A stretch of DNA of 64,000 bases from Synanceia verrucosa (GCA_029721515.1 CM056569.1:13061007-13125006); one strand, 5' to 3'. Shown: positions 22,791 to 38,294, counted from the stretch's first letter. Numbers and translations: made by a program. The notes: generated by a model not told the origin, from the sequence alone.

Positions 22791-25453
22791 TTACACTGCC
22801 ATTTGAACTGACGGCCCGGCCTCGTCAGTGGTAGTAGAGTCATCTGTCAAGGACTGCAGGAACCCAGAGATGAGCTGAATTTCTGCTGTCAACCCCTCCT
22901 GGGCTGTTTTAATTCTCTGGCCGGTCTCTTGAGAAAGAGCCTGGCACCGGTCCAGTTCAGCCTGGCTGTGGACGCTGCGCTGTTCAAAGCCTGTCACCAA
23001 AGTTTTGTGCATCCTCTTCTGCAACAGAGAAAGCTGTGTGTAATAGAGGAGTGATTTATGTGCACAGTTTTTCTCGCTCAGTGCAGACACTGCCTCTTCT
23101 TTGGCCTCCGTGCAGAGCTTCTTCAGACTTTCGTACTCGCTCGCCAGCTGTTTGTTTTCCTTCAGTGCGTTTTCTAGTGCTTCCTTTGTGTGTTCCATTT
23201 CCTTCTTCCTTGCTGTAACATGAGTGGTGTGCATCTGCATGGATCGCTGTGTTCGTTCTTGGCAGTTATTAATATCAGACTGTATGGTGCTTATTATGAG
23301 AGCAGCTGATTTGTTTTTGAATTCCACCCCATCAAAAACACTTTGGAGTTCAGCTATGATTTCTGGCATGCTTTCAACACGTTTTTCAATTCGATCTGAA
23401 GCACCCTTGTATTTCTTTCTCTTCTTTGTAAGGTCACTGATCCTTTCCAGGGTGTCATCGTATCTCTTTACAGTGGCGGTGTGTAAATCCTGAGCTGCTT
23501 TCAGGTGGCCGCAGTTGAGTTTCTTCTCCTTCATGAAGTTGACTAACATGTTCTTGCGTTCACGCTGAATCTTTTCCAAATTTTCTGTCAACTTCCTGAT
23601 TTTCTCAGTTTTTGCCTCCAGCTCATTTGTTGCTGTGGATGCATCTTCAAGTTCTGTCTGAAGCTTTTGGTTAGTTAGCTCTGAGCTTGTTTGCTGTTGA
23701 CGCAGTTCTTGATTTCTGAATGCACACTGACCCCTCAGCAGTTTCAGGGCAGTCCTCTGGCCTGTCAGATCGTTCCTCAGGTTTTCAATCTCTTTCCTGG
23801 TCCTCTGTTCTTCCATGGTGGTGAGCTGCTCCTGCTTCTCCAGTTTAGCCTGGGTGATACTGTGTTGTGCTACAACTTGGGTCACTTGCTCCTTGGCCTT
23901 TTCCATCTGCTTGTCATTGTCAATGATTTTGTGGAGCATCTGCTTCCTCTCCTCATTCATCTGCTTCACTACATTCTCACTCTCAGAAGTTTTTGTCTTG
24001 TAGTCTTCAACATTTTGTTCACACTCCATGTTTTCTTTCTGAAGAGCTGCAAAAGCATTACGTTTTGAATGGAGCTGCTCTTCTAAGCAGGAAACCTCCG
24101 CTTCCCCACGAAGTCTAGTTTTCTCAATGTCTTCTTGCAGTGCAGTAAGCGTCTCTTTTAATTCCTCATTCTTTTGCATTTCATCCTCAATTTCAAGTTT
24201 CAATTGCAAATTACAGTCTTTTTCTTTTATCTCCAGCTCCGTAATTTCAGGGATAGATCGTGTTATGGCTGCACACCTTTCTTCTGTAAGTGCGATCGTC
24301 TTTTCAGCATCCTGTATTTTAGCACACCGATCTTCCTGAAGCATCTTCAACTGGTTTATATTTTCCACTCTGTCATCCAGCTGATTCTTCAGAGGCAACG
24401 CTTCAAGATCTAGCGATGTCTTCTCATTGCTGGTGTCCAGCTCCATCTTTTTGAACTCCTTCTGAACCCGTAGGAGATCACTTTGTGTTTCTGAGTGTAC
24501 TTTATCAGCCTCAGCTTGTGCAGTGTTGATTTCATTAATGATGCCTCGCGGACTTCCAGGTTTTCTTTCACAGTGAGAATTTGTTTCTTTGCCGTGTTGA
24601 TGTCCTCATGCAAGCTGTGGTTGCACACCTCAGTGTGTGACAGTTTCTCCTGGGCTCGGTCAAGTTTCTCTGTTTCTTGTTTTAGCTGCCGCTTCAGTTC
24701 AGTGATCTCATTAAGGCAGGCCTCATGCTCTTTTTGGACCTCAGAACAGAGCTTTTGTTCCCTCCACCGTTCAATACTCTCAACTTTGTTCTCCAAATAT
24801 CTTTTTCTTCTCTTCTCCCTTTGGAGAGCTTCCTCTGCACGCTGCCGATCAGCCTCCAGCCGCTCCATGAGATTCACAACCTCCCCAACGACATTATTTA
24901 TGTTCTTCAGTGGGGGTGAGAAAGGACAACTTTCTCTTGCGGAAACTGCGACGCCTTCAGCTTCAGTTTCTGAGTCTCTGGACTGAAATCTTGCACTTTT
25001 GCTGTCCTGGTGCTTGACCTGATCGATCTCTAGCGGATATTTTCCAGACTGTTGAGACCAGTTTTCCATCATCATCTTTAGCTGTTGGATATGGTGAATA
25101 GCATTGTTGAGATGTGACGAGGGACTGTTGAGCAAAGCGCCTGTGCTACGTTGTCCAGAACAGACGGCTTGAAGATCTCCTTGAGCTCGTTGACTTGGTT
25201 GTCCTTCCCTTGATGGGAATCTGAGTGGCTCAACGTCTGGCATCGATAAAACTAGGAAATTAGAATAGAATAGAATATAATGCTGTTATTGTCTGCCCCA
25301 AATGGTGACAGAAATACGTCTTTGACATGGCTCACAATACATTTACACATTTTAAGAACATGATAAAAGTGAACAAATACATCTAAAAATATATGAAAAC
25401 ATGTGACCAGTGCATGTTGCATGAATCTATCTATTACCTGTGTGTTTGTCCAT
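22791..25453 (-). pseudogene. Long coiled-coil protein gene, unit 3 copy, one-base deletion near codon 240
   Basis: Coding mini-exon 25438-25453 and large exon 25251 down to 22791. A CC in GCCTCGCCGG of units 1 and 2 is a single C here (about 24549), shifting the frame near codon 240 after NLEVR. Downstream the frame is open for 551 codons from the Met at 24446. The T runs deleted in units 1 and 2 are full length here. With the missing base counted, the exons total 2478 bases, or 825 codons plus stop. A Pro-to-Leu change near GKYP is private to this copy. Confidence 0.75.
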
Positions 25454-25757
25454 GATCTGAGCTGGGTTGATGAACGCAGGAGCAGCTTTAGCTTCAGTTG
25501 TGGGCTTCAGCTGGTCGACCTGTGGGAGGCGCTCAAGTGGTGATAAATCTCTCTGAAGTCATCAGCTACATAATCTGGATGGATAATGCATGTTTCATCA
25601 CAGGGAGTGTTACTTACTACAACGGCCGACCTCCGATCTCCTTTTTTGACGCTTCGGAGTTCCAAACGAATTATGTTTGGGGCGGGGGCTCGCGCATCCG
25701 TGTCGTCAGAGCGAACGTAGCGACGTAATTTGCTGCTGCGTATTAACTCCCTGATAA

Positions 25758-25765
25758 TGACGTCA
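25758..25765. promoter_or_regulatory. CRE palindrome, unit 3
   Basis: TGACGTCA, about 305 bases upstream of the coiled-coil start codon at 25453. Confidence 0.4.
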
Positions 25766-26132
25766 CATACAATCAACGCGCTCAGTAACAATGACGTGGC
25801 ACATTTTAATGGACGTTGACTTCCCTGATCATGGCTGGATCACCGTCAGAACTGACGGAGCAGCCAGCACGAGCCGTGTTAGCTAATTAGCCGGTCGCAA
25901 ACACTTAAACACTTCAAACAGAACTCTGAATAAGTAGTTGGTGATACTGTGATACTGCAGACACAGTTAGTTTAACTGAAGAACACACCTGAATCCTATT
26001 TGCAGTGTTGAAGCAGTGTTGATATGTGTCACACGTGCTTTTAGCAGGGCCGTGCAGAGACCTTTGGAGGGGCAGGTGCTTGAAGTTAAAAGGGGGCACA
26101 TGGAGCAGGAATTTGAAACACCATACAGAAAC

Positions 26133-27992
26133 ATATCTTGCAATATAACAGATTGAATGGTAGCAACCCATACTCATAAAGAATGTACCTGTTAAGTTTT
26201 GGATTTGAAAATATTTTTTGGCGCCTGCCACAAGCAGTACCACCACCCCAACCAAGCTCCAGTATCCCCTACATTTTGAGACAGGTGTACAAGAAAGCTA
26301 AAATCACTGCTTGTCAACCACTTATAAACTACGATTGGCTTTATGCACAGCTGCACTACTTCCTGAACTTCAGCCAGCTCCTTTGTTTCTTGTCTGCCAT
26401 TACTGGACAAACTGATTAATCCAGGTGTGCCAGGAAGTATTGCTATCGGCTAGTATCACCGATACCAATAAATTTTACTTTAAACATTATTATCATTGAA
26501 TAATTAATAATTTGCCTTTAGTTAGTGGATTATAATAAAATAATACATAAATAAGAATACATATTAAAATAATATGTAAGTGTCTATATTTCCAGAGTTC
26601 AAGTAAAAAAATTAAATCATTAAGTGTTTTTTCCCAACTGGCTGAATTTATGACAATAGTTTAATCAGTTTGCTGAAGTTGACTCTGATCACTGTGAAAA
26701 AAATTGATGCTAGAGATTACCTCGATACTCGGTTTTTTTTTTTGTTTTTTTTTTGCTGAAAAGCCTCTGCCAGAGATCTCTGTCGCTGTGTCGAGGGTCT
26801 CTTCTCTCCTCCTCCTTCCTCAAACTTTTGTGTGACAGTTGCAGTTAAGTATAAGGTAACAAGAAATGTAAATACTTTATTAAAGGGCAGTACAAATGCT
26901 TTAAGATAAATTCCACCTTTGTCAGCAAAATGTCCAAATGCTAAATGTCTAGCTAATGCTAGCTAGTATTTGTTTCAGGTGTTTGTGGAGACCAAACGGA
27001 GACAGGAGGAGAGTGAATGTTGGGTTTACGTGGCTAGTTGCTCAGAGACACAAAACCTCTACATAAATGATGATCGACTGTTGATCCATACCTGCTGTGT
27101 ATGTATAAATAGGCAAATATTTGTCAATAAATTTGCAATATCAGCTAAAGTTGGAAAGCATCTAGCGTGTGTCACTTTCTGCTGCCCTGAGTGGCCAATC
27201 ATCATTACTTAAAGGGTTAAAGATGTGTGTAAATGAACGCATCATTGGTGGAAAAAGTATCACTGGAGGTTATGGTGCAGTCTTGATTTTTTTAAAGCAG
27301 GAACAAATTACTGCACCATTAAATCTGTGTAGGAAGGACATACCTTTTTCACAGGTATTATTTTTACTGAAATAAAATGTAACTGGTGTACTAAGGTTGT
27401 AAAATCATTGTAATCTTGTGATGAAATTAGATGCATCCTCAGAGGTTTTAATCTATCTCAGCAGAATTAATTCTGGAGTGGTATAAATGGTATGCATGGA
27501 CTGAGATTTGAGCTTTATAACGTAGTCAACAGTAGCACTGACTGACAGTGGTGCAGTTTATAGAGGGTGACAAGCTGCAGACTGCCTGCACAAGAGAAGA
27601 AAAAAGGTCAGCAGCTGTGTGTAGTAGTAGGCTTAACTAGCTGTGTGAGCAAAGCCATGTGGTCTCACCTCCTCATTTCAATTCAAAACATCCTGGGAGA
27701 AACATAAAAACAAATCATGCTATTGAATAATTCAACTCAAGGATGAGATATTGAGCTGAAAAGAAAACAAGTTCAAAACAAGACTCTTAGAATATTTACC
27801 TTCAGGTGTCTGGATTGAGCCATGTGATGGTTTTTATATTCCTTTTTGGCACATTAACTCATTCACATCCAGCCATTGGTCAAGCTATAATCATAAATGG
27901 ATGATTCTGTAAATTTTGCATAATTGACAGCAGACTGTCCAAAGAAACCTCAATACTTACATAAATCTTGTCTAATTGATTAATTATGGAAC
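26133..27992. other. Unique flank of the array, gene-free
   Basis: No gene is seen. Sequence up to about 26270 appears to continue a dispersed element whose left part (from about 26041) is inside the array. A T-rich tract lies at 26731-26752. Open frames at 26183-26419 and 26970-27375 are short and lack splice or family support. Confidence 0.6.
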
Positions 27993-28935
27993 ATCAGAAT
28001 CAGAATCTTTATTGTCATCATACAGAAGCATGATGAGATGTAAGCAGCTGCCACAGTAAGGTGCATTATTATTCTTTTAAAAAAAGAAAATAATACTATA
28101 CAGTATTTACAAAATTCAACACTAATAATTAGTTAAATGATATAAGATAGTGTACACAATATGGCAGTGCAACCGATGATCTTTTCCGCCGTCCTAGTGA
28201 CCCTCTGCAGAGCCTTCCTGTCTGCAGCTGAGCAGGCTGCAAACCAGTCACACAGTACATCAGCACTGACTCTATGGTTGCCTTGTAGAAGGACACCAGC
28301 AGTTTTTCCTCCAGGTGGTGCCTCCGTAGCACCCGCAGAAAGTATAGTCTCTGCTGGGCCTTCTTAATCAGTGCTGAAGTGTTGGTGGTCCAGCTGGCGT
28401 CCTCAGAGATGTATGACCCCAGGAGCTTAAAGGAGGCCACTCTCTCCACAGTCTTGCCGTAGACGGTGAGTGGAGCATGGTCCCCTCTGTTCCTCCTGAA
28501 GTCAAGGACCATTTCTTTGGTCTTTGTGGTGTTCCTCTTTATATGCTGACTCGTCTCCCGCCGTGATCAAGCCAACCACAGTGGTGTTGTGGATAGGAGC
28601 GCAGTCAGAGGTGTAGAGGGTGTACAGGAGGGGGGCTCAGTAAACAGCCCTGGGGGGGAGCCCGTGCTGAGCATCAGAGTGGAGGAGTAGAGCTGACCCA
28701 CCTTGACGACCAGTATGTCAGGAATGATGGTGTTGAAAGCTGAGCTGTAATCAACAAACAACATCCTGACATAGATCCCCAGGAGCTCCAGATGGGTTAG
28801 AGCCGTGTGCAAGGCTGTGGTGATGGCGTCCTCTGCTGAGCGGGTAGCACAGTTCTTAGACAGGCTCTATTGAAGTCCCCAGCAACCACTAAAGCTCCAT
28901 CTGGGTGGTCCCACATTTCACACATTTCTATGAAA
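27993..28935 (-). mobile_element. Degraded non-LTR retrotransposon (LINE) fragment
   Basis: Read on the minus strand, 28862-28935 encodes an endonuclease-like piece with HPDGALVVAGDFN, the GDFN signature of APE-type LINE endonucleases. Next, 28567-28812 contains [14 protein letters not shown], a reverse-transcriptase core motif, then a frameshifted SPPG region. Finally 28129-28512 has the RT thumb segment with FKLLGSYISEDASWT and KKAQQRLYFLRVLRR. The 3' end near 27993 shows the AATCAGAATCTTTATTGTCA type terminus. The family is probably in the CR1/L2/Rex1 range. The endonuclease and RT parts are almost adjacent, so there is a large internal deletion, and frameshifts make it inactive. Confidence 0.88.
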
Positions 28936-29410
28936 ATAATGTGATTTTGTCAGTATATTTGAGCTGCTGCATATGAATACATATTCATGTTGAAGCTTTG
29001 CAGGTCACACACAACAATGAGCTTCTTCTGATTAAAATTATAAGTACTGACTGTGATTGAGCATGACAGGAAAATGATTGTGTTTTGAATAAAGGCTGTC
29101 CTCTAGAGGCATTTAGTAATATTTCAGTACATGTGGATTGTTATTACATGACCATTAAAGAAGAGCAGATACTGTGATGAGTCTATGAAGTAGAAAGGTA
29201 GTCTAACAGCACCATCTACTAAAACCTGCAGATGAATCAAGTGTTTTTGTTTTTTTGCCTGTAATAACTATAGCGTATACAAAACACTGATCAACCTACA
29301 CTTGTATTAAGCAACTAAAACACTGGGAAACCTAATAATAATTAATAATAAAGAAATAAATAAATAATTTGCATCTCTGAATGAGTTTTATGCAAAGTGA
29401 ACAATATTGT
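28936..29410. other. Gene-free spacer between the LINE fragment and NAGK
   Basis: AT-rich sequence in which I see no coding or repeat signature. Confidence 0.6.
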
Positions 29411-29416
29411 TTTATT
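29411..29416 (-). terminator. Candidate NAGK polyadenylation signal
   Basis: AATAAA on the minus strand, about 240 bases downstream of the NAGK stop codon at 29657. It is the nearest canonical hexamer I found downstream. Confidence 0.45.
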
Positions 29417-29656
29417 AGAATAGTCCAATGTAAAGTGCTGTAAATCTGCAAAGATCTGCAATTACAATGAAATGACAACAAGCCAACTGTCAAAACAGCC
29501 ACAGCGCCAAGATTTTGAATATTTTCAACCTCATTATTACACAATCATTATCATTATCATCACCATAGTAAGTTAGCAAAGTTGCTAATAATTATATAAC
29601 TGCTGATGCAATTTGCCTTTAGTTGGTTAAAATCAAGGGCATGTGCAGCTGCACTC

Positions 29657-32085
<2,429 letters not shown>

Positions 32086-32090
32086 GTCTC

Positions 32091-32147
32091 ACTTCCTGTT
32101 TTGGTCAGTCAATCCAGATCCCGTCTAAACGCGCAAATATCGCGAGA
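32091..32147 (-). promoter_or_regulatory. Candidate NAGK core promoter
   Basis: Immediately upstream of the NAGK start, the minus strand carries an ETS-like AACAGGAAGT (32091-32100) and TCTCGCG (32141-32147), part of the TCTCGCGAGA motif found in housekeeping-type promoters. There is no TATA box. The role is inferred from position. Confidence 0.35.
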
Positions 32148-34136
32148 GCTGCAGTTGATCTCCAACATGCAATGTTGATAAATAACCAGCAGGTGGCAAC
32201 TGTGCCTCTATTAGTTCGTTCACATCGATAGGTCTCTTTATTTGAAATAATGTATTTATTATATAAGATAATAATATTCTACAACAATTAGAATCATCTA
32301 TTCTATGACGCAAACATTTTATTATTATTATTATTATGATTATCATTATTATTGATATTTTTTTAAAATTATGTATTAGGGCAGAAAATGTTGGTCTGTG
32401 CAAAGTTTATACACTGCTAGCACACTATGTGACAAAAACTGGACGACATGACAAGAATATGTTTTGTATTGTTGTAGAGAAACACAGACACATTCAAAAC
32501 ACTCAGTGTGTGTCTTGGCTCATGGTTTCAAAACAGTCAGTGTTAAGTTTATTAGCACCATTAGGCTTAGCTGAAAACAGAGACAACGTTGAGCTACACT
32601 GTGAGCCGGTAGGAGGCATCTGCAACACATTAACTTCAGAGCCAGCTTCTCTTTGCCAAAATAGGCTCCTTAAAAATAACTGCCATTTATTGGCTTCTCA
32701 TAGTTCACGAAATATATCTGTAATTAAAGTGTAGCCTATTTAAGTACTACTTGTGAGAAAGTGGTCTGGCTTCATGATAATTGTTCAGTAATAACAGCAG
32801 TTTTGTATGAGTTGTTTAGCCCTGCTGTGATGCCCTGCAGTTTATTTGCCATATTAAACATCATCTGTTGTAACACGCAGTTTACAGTTGATATCATGGG
32901 TTTGTCTGTGCGTTAGAAAGTGCATGTGTCAGAGCTGAAACCAGAAGAGAAGTTACACAAGAGTGAGGAGGTGGGAGGAGAGGAAGAAGAGGATCGGCTC
33001 GGTGCTCTCCACGCGCTGCACCACAGAGTCACATCTGATTTCAAAATAAAACACACCGAGCAGCCTTTGAGTAACTCTGTCACAAACGTTCATCTTGGTT
33101 TGTTTTTTGAGGTTAGATCTCCGTAAAGCCGATAAACAATGTGATTGTGTACTAGTAGATATTTCTCACTGTATCATGAGCTACTACTGAACTCTTCTCT
33201 GGATGATAAACTGTAAACAACACTGATAATTCCTATGGTCATCATTATTTGCATCATTTGCATTACGCCAAAACAGTTTTAAAAGTCGTGACATTTTCTT
33301 CAGGAAAGAGGAAGCATTTCTTTAAATTTTCATCTTTTCCACCTTGTTTTCAGCTGATCTGACCAGGTGGCCAACCTTTATTGTGTGTAATTTAACATGT
33401 ATGAATGCTTTACATTAAAAAAAAAAAAAAGTTTTCATCAACAGGAACAAAATGTTCTTTCTTGCTGATGGAGGTGCTACAACAGCTTAACAAAAAATAG
33501 ACACAAGATAATGACAACAACAGGAAAACAAAAACTAGCAATAATAATAATAACTAGCAGCAACAGTTTTAGTAGCCAAATAAATGTATGTAACACCTGT
33601 GGAAAATATATGTTGTATGTAATAAAATGCATACAAAAATACACTTGAATTGGGGAACTATTATCAAGATGTGTGTATAATAGCTCAATAAAGGTAAAGG
33701 CATCTTTTTGGTCCATTATTTTACATTTAGGCACAGGGGGACAAAGGCTGTCATGTGCCCACTGCTAATTAGACTTTTATTCTGAAAGTTATAAGAGGAA
33801 GCTGCAGGTTATCTCTTAAATGTGGCTTAGTGTTGGTCCAGCCCTTCAGGAGGAGTGAGAGGCGACAGTTAGGCGACCTACAGAAACATTTGGACACAGT
33901 TTAACTTCTGGGACCACCCGGAGACAGATTCTTTATCCCCACCATGACACATTTAACTGTCCGGTGGCACCATAGATGCGTTTTAACGGCTGGGAAGCGG
34001 AAGTGAGAGAAGGGGAAGTTGTTAGGGGCTGAAGGGAAAATAAGCCCCTAAAAAGTGTTTTTTCTCTCTCTCTGAGCCAAGTTCAAGTCCAGTTTCATCT
34101 TTCCAGAGGGACCCTGGAGTGTGTGTGGAGGGGGGC
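32148..34136. other. Intergenic region between divergent NAGK and DOK1
   Basis: About 2 kb with no recognised gene. It holds a short ATT-repeat tract (32320-32352) and an A run near 33416-33430. The open frame 32920-33126 (Glu-rich) has no family match that I recognise. The 5' untranslated part of DOK1 probably lies in the last few hundred bases. Confidence 0.6.
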
Positions 34137-35357
34137 ATGGACACCCACATTAAGGAGGGACAACTTTATGTGCAACATCAAAAGTTTGGAAAGGTAAGTC
34201 CAAGAAGAAAACTTATTTTGATAGAGCCAATGTGGCGTTGACAGAAATGGAGAAAATAGGCAAACTGTTGCTAATCATCACTTAATATCGTTAATTTGAG
34301 GATGGTTTGAGATAGCAGGGAATATAATAAAAGAGTAACATGTGAAGCTCTTAATGGACACTAAAACTAGCTGAAATGTTTCAGGAAATAGTGTGATAGA
34401 GACACTTTAAGGTGCCTGTCATAAAAAAACCTATGAAAAGTCCTGATAGATAATAGTATTAATATTCATAATATTACTGTGGCAAAATAATAAAGAAATA
34501 TTCCCCAGTAACTTTTGTTTTAAGTCTTAGATGTGACATTGTGCTCCTGATTGTAAACCATAAAGGAGCTTTTTACGTCATGACAAATAAACAGAGCACA
34601 TATTGGTGCAATTACTGGCCAGTCATCGTGTTCAAAGGCGAGCTTTACTGAGGAAGCAGAGAGAGGAAGCTCTACAGTGTTTTCATGTGGTGGTTTTAGG
34701 CTAAACCTGCTGTGCATCTCTGTGTGAGAGACAGACAGAAATGTCTGAGAGATGCTGCTGGTTGTGTGTGAGCTGGTGACACCTCGCTTCATTAGAGCCG
34801 CTGGATGAAATGAACAAAGAACAAAAAAAACAATGTTCAACAATGAGCACATCATGCACAAATGTGGTAAACCTCCTAACTGTCGCATCATTGCAAACAC
34901 TGCCAACAAGCATCTGACCACTGATTTTAGTTGAGGAGATCAGACAGCAGGACAGGGCTTAAATATCAGTGGTAGCACCTGTGGGTGTGTGTGGCCCCAG
35001 TGTAACCTTACCTTTGGTGTCAGTGCACTGCAGATTTGTAAGAGGGTCTTTGTCTCTCTGGTCATGTGACACAGATCAACAAACCGTTCTGGCCCTGCTT
35101 CCTGCCCTGAAATCACCAGCCCACAATAGATATTCATACTCCTGACACACTAATTTCAATGCTGTTGTATAAACAGCAGGATATACAATAGAAATTGAGC
35201 AAACTTTTCATAAATAACATGTTATCTGAACAGAAGTGGATGGAAAAGCACCAGAGTGGAGCAGAATAGTACAGGAAGCTGAACGTCGGCTGATCTGAAA
35301 GTGTTGAAACTGGTTTGAGGTTAAACTTTGGTGAATTATGCAATAAAAGCTGTCCGT

Positions 35358-35413
<56 letters not shown>

Positions 35414-37137
35414 GCTCGTGCATGGTCGGAAAATGTGACTAAAGAGTGCAGCACCAATGTCTGACCCAGGTTTTTGTTTCTGAAGTTTGGGCTAACTGTT
35501 GTAGACTGTAAACCATCACTGTAAATGTCTATTTTACATGTCTATGTCTATTTTCTTATGTGTTATGTATTCTGTGCAATTTGTTATATTTATATTATGT
35601 GTATTTGGCTGCTATGACAACTTAAATTCCCTTATCCATCTATCTATCTGTGCATCTCAGGTTCAGTTACTGTATTTTCATTTATTTTAGAGTATAGTAT
35701 CTGTTCATCCTGAAACATTGTGGATCAGTTACAAGAACTGTAGTGGTTTTTTTTGCTTTGCATGTTGCTTTGATCTCTCAGTTATGCACACGTATTACTA
35801 AGGTATTCATGACAATGACAATATGTTGTCCTCACCTGAACAGCGCTGATGTGTAAAGCACTCCAAATATTTTGGTGATGTTGGGTTATTATCTGAGCTG
35901 CGGTGGAGAATTGTATATATAGTTGCCGTTAACACAGTGCTCGATGAAAGAGTCTGCAGCTGTAATTACGGTGTTTACACTTGTAGAGCCGTCATCGTGT
36001 GGATAAAACAGCGATGCGATCATGTGCATGAGTTAGCGAGAAGGTAACTTTCTACCTGCGTCTGCTTGTCTGTCTGCCACACATGTTCAGACCCAAGATG
36101 TGATCTGCAGTTTGTAGCCTGGAGCTACAAGAAGCTTTTTGGTTTGATGTTGATGTAGATGATAAATGACGAAGGCAGTTTGATCCAGGAGCCAGCAGCC
36201 GCTTGAACAGACGGGGTGTGTCTGGGTAAAGTAGAGCTGCACAGCCTGAGGCCATGCCAAGGCTTCGTGTCTGAAGTGATAACTGCCTGATGGGATTTCT
36301 CTGATATTCTCTTCATGTTTTCATCACAGGTAGCATCTCAGATGATGAATCACATTTTCAGAATAGAAACACCAGATAACTGAAGAACTGCCTTTAGGTA
36401 GAAAGTGTCATTGGAAACAATCATCTGTTCTTACTGACACTGATCATATTTAGTGTGAATCAGATAAAAGTATTTTTTCCCTCATTCGAGTCAGTATGAA
36501 TTAACACCATCTTGCATATTTCTTTCTGGACAATAACTGTCATGCCTTCTTAATTATTATTGGTTATGCAAGTTTACTGTGAAATAGAAACTGTAACTGA
36601 GGCTGAGCACGCCTTGTGATCAACAGATAACGCACCATTTTATATCTTCACAAAGCAATAATTTGATAACAGTGAGGGGTTGCTTGCTTATCATTTCCTG
36701 TTCTTATTGAATAATTTTGGCATATTATTCAAGCAAGAAGTGAAAGAAAACTGCCCCTTGTGTCAGCCAGTTTGACAGCTTGATGGCCATCATTATCTGT
36801 AATAATGAAATATTTGCCTGCTCCAGAAATAGCTGCTTGTGTGGCCGATGAGGGTGAAGCCATGTGCACAGTAGTACTTTGAATAAATGAAAATGTGGCA
36901 GATTTAACCTTGACTTGACTCGCCATGCTGCAGCAGCACAAAGCTGATGTTCTCTGAGAGGTTAATATATCGTGTCAGTGACTCATCACTGTCATTCACA
37001 CGAAATCTCATTTTTACAACATAGTTTCATTAAAATTTGTGCTCGGCATGTCTCAGTTTGTGTTGTTCACTCTACTGCTGTCCTCTGCAGTTTGAGGCTT
37101 TTATTTTGTAGGCACAGAGGAGGCCTGTGATCAAAGC

Positions 37138-37180
<43 letters not shown>

Positions 37181-37361
37181 CCTCTCACTCAGTTCTCTCC
37201 CTGTCTTAAATACAAATTATACAGTACACACACAGTTCCTTTTGTTTTCTTTTTTCCCTCCTGTTGACACACATTACTGAGAACAGACACGCTCAACACA
37301 CAAACATGCTTTTACTCACTCAGATAACCACACACACACACACACACACGCACACACACAC

Positions 37362-37413
<52 letters not shown>

Positions 37414-37541
37414 TGCTCCTGCATGTGTCGTTGAGGTCTGTCTGTGGCCAGTGGGAACGTGGACGAGTGGTTTAGTTAAATACAGAGGAGCTTGTGTTTG
37501 AGCAGTGACGGATCAACGTATCCACCCGTCAGACAGTACAT

Positions 37542-37589
<48 letters not shown>

Positions 37590-38257
37590 GTACTATTCTA
37601 ATAACTAAAATGACAGCTGCCAGAATCCCTACAGCTTTTCAGTCACATCTCCTGCGTCTAAAAATGAAATATATAGACAAATTATTACAGTGATGAAGAC
37701 GTGAATGAATTAGAAGTCTTAATTGTTCGTGCAAAATGATCTCAAAACTATGTCACCTTCAATGTTGACTGTGAGGATGAACCAAGACCTGAAGTATCAA
37801 ATGTCACTGATACCAAAACCTTTCTGCTACAGCTAATGTATTAAGGTGTTCATGCACATAAACAGGAACACTGTGTTCAGGATAGATAGCAATGTGAACA
37901 TTTTGCGCGACACTAACTCTACTTGGACAAACTGCCTGAAACGCGTTTGGCAGAGGTCATAAAGCAGAACTTCATTAAAAAAATCAAGGAAACTAACATT
38001 TTATTTGCAGCACTGTAGTTTATTTAAATGTGGTGAACAAGCGGGACACCAGTGAGGAAGTATCTCTCCCTCGCTCTGTCATGATGTCTTTTGCATAATT
38101 TCCACTCAGTGTATTAGTGGCTGATAACGGTCTGTTGCCTTATATGGAGCAGCTGCTTCACACGCACACACAACTAAGGACCATATTGCGACAGGGGTTA
38201 GTGTTTCACACCATATTCATATTCACACACAGCCACACGTCTCACAGAGTACGTATA

Positions 38258-38294
<37 letters not shown>

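Larger units (their letters stand above)
1..26132. repeat. Tandem array of ~9.1-kb units (2.9 units visible)
   Basis: The same sequence recurs with offsets of about 9124 and 9148 bases and nearly complete identity. For example, the large coiled-coil exon ends at 4519, 13643 and 22791. Homology stops abruptly after 26132, in a stretch matching 7860 and 16985. This sets unit boundaries at 7860/7861, 16985/16986 and 26132/26133. Base 1 lies inside a SINE-like insertion that reappears intact at 8952-9317, so the array continues to the left of the window. Units 2 and 3 share several variants against unit 1, including a 70-bp segment that unit 1 lacks and the Glu-for-Gln change in the coiled-coil protein. 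Differences are mostly indels in homopolymers and microsatellites, so the array is young, homogenised by conversion, or partly affected by assembly error. Confidence 0.97.
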
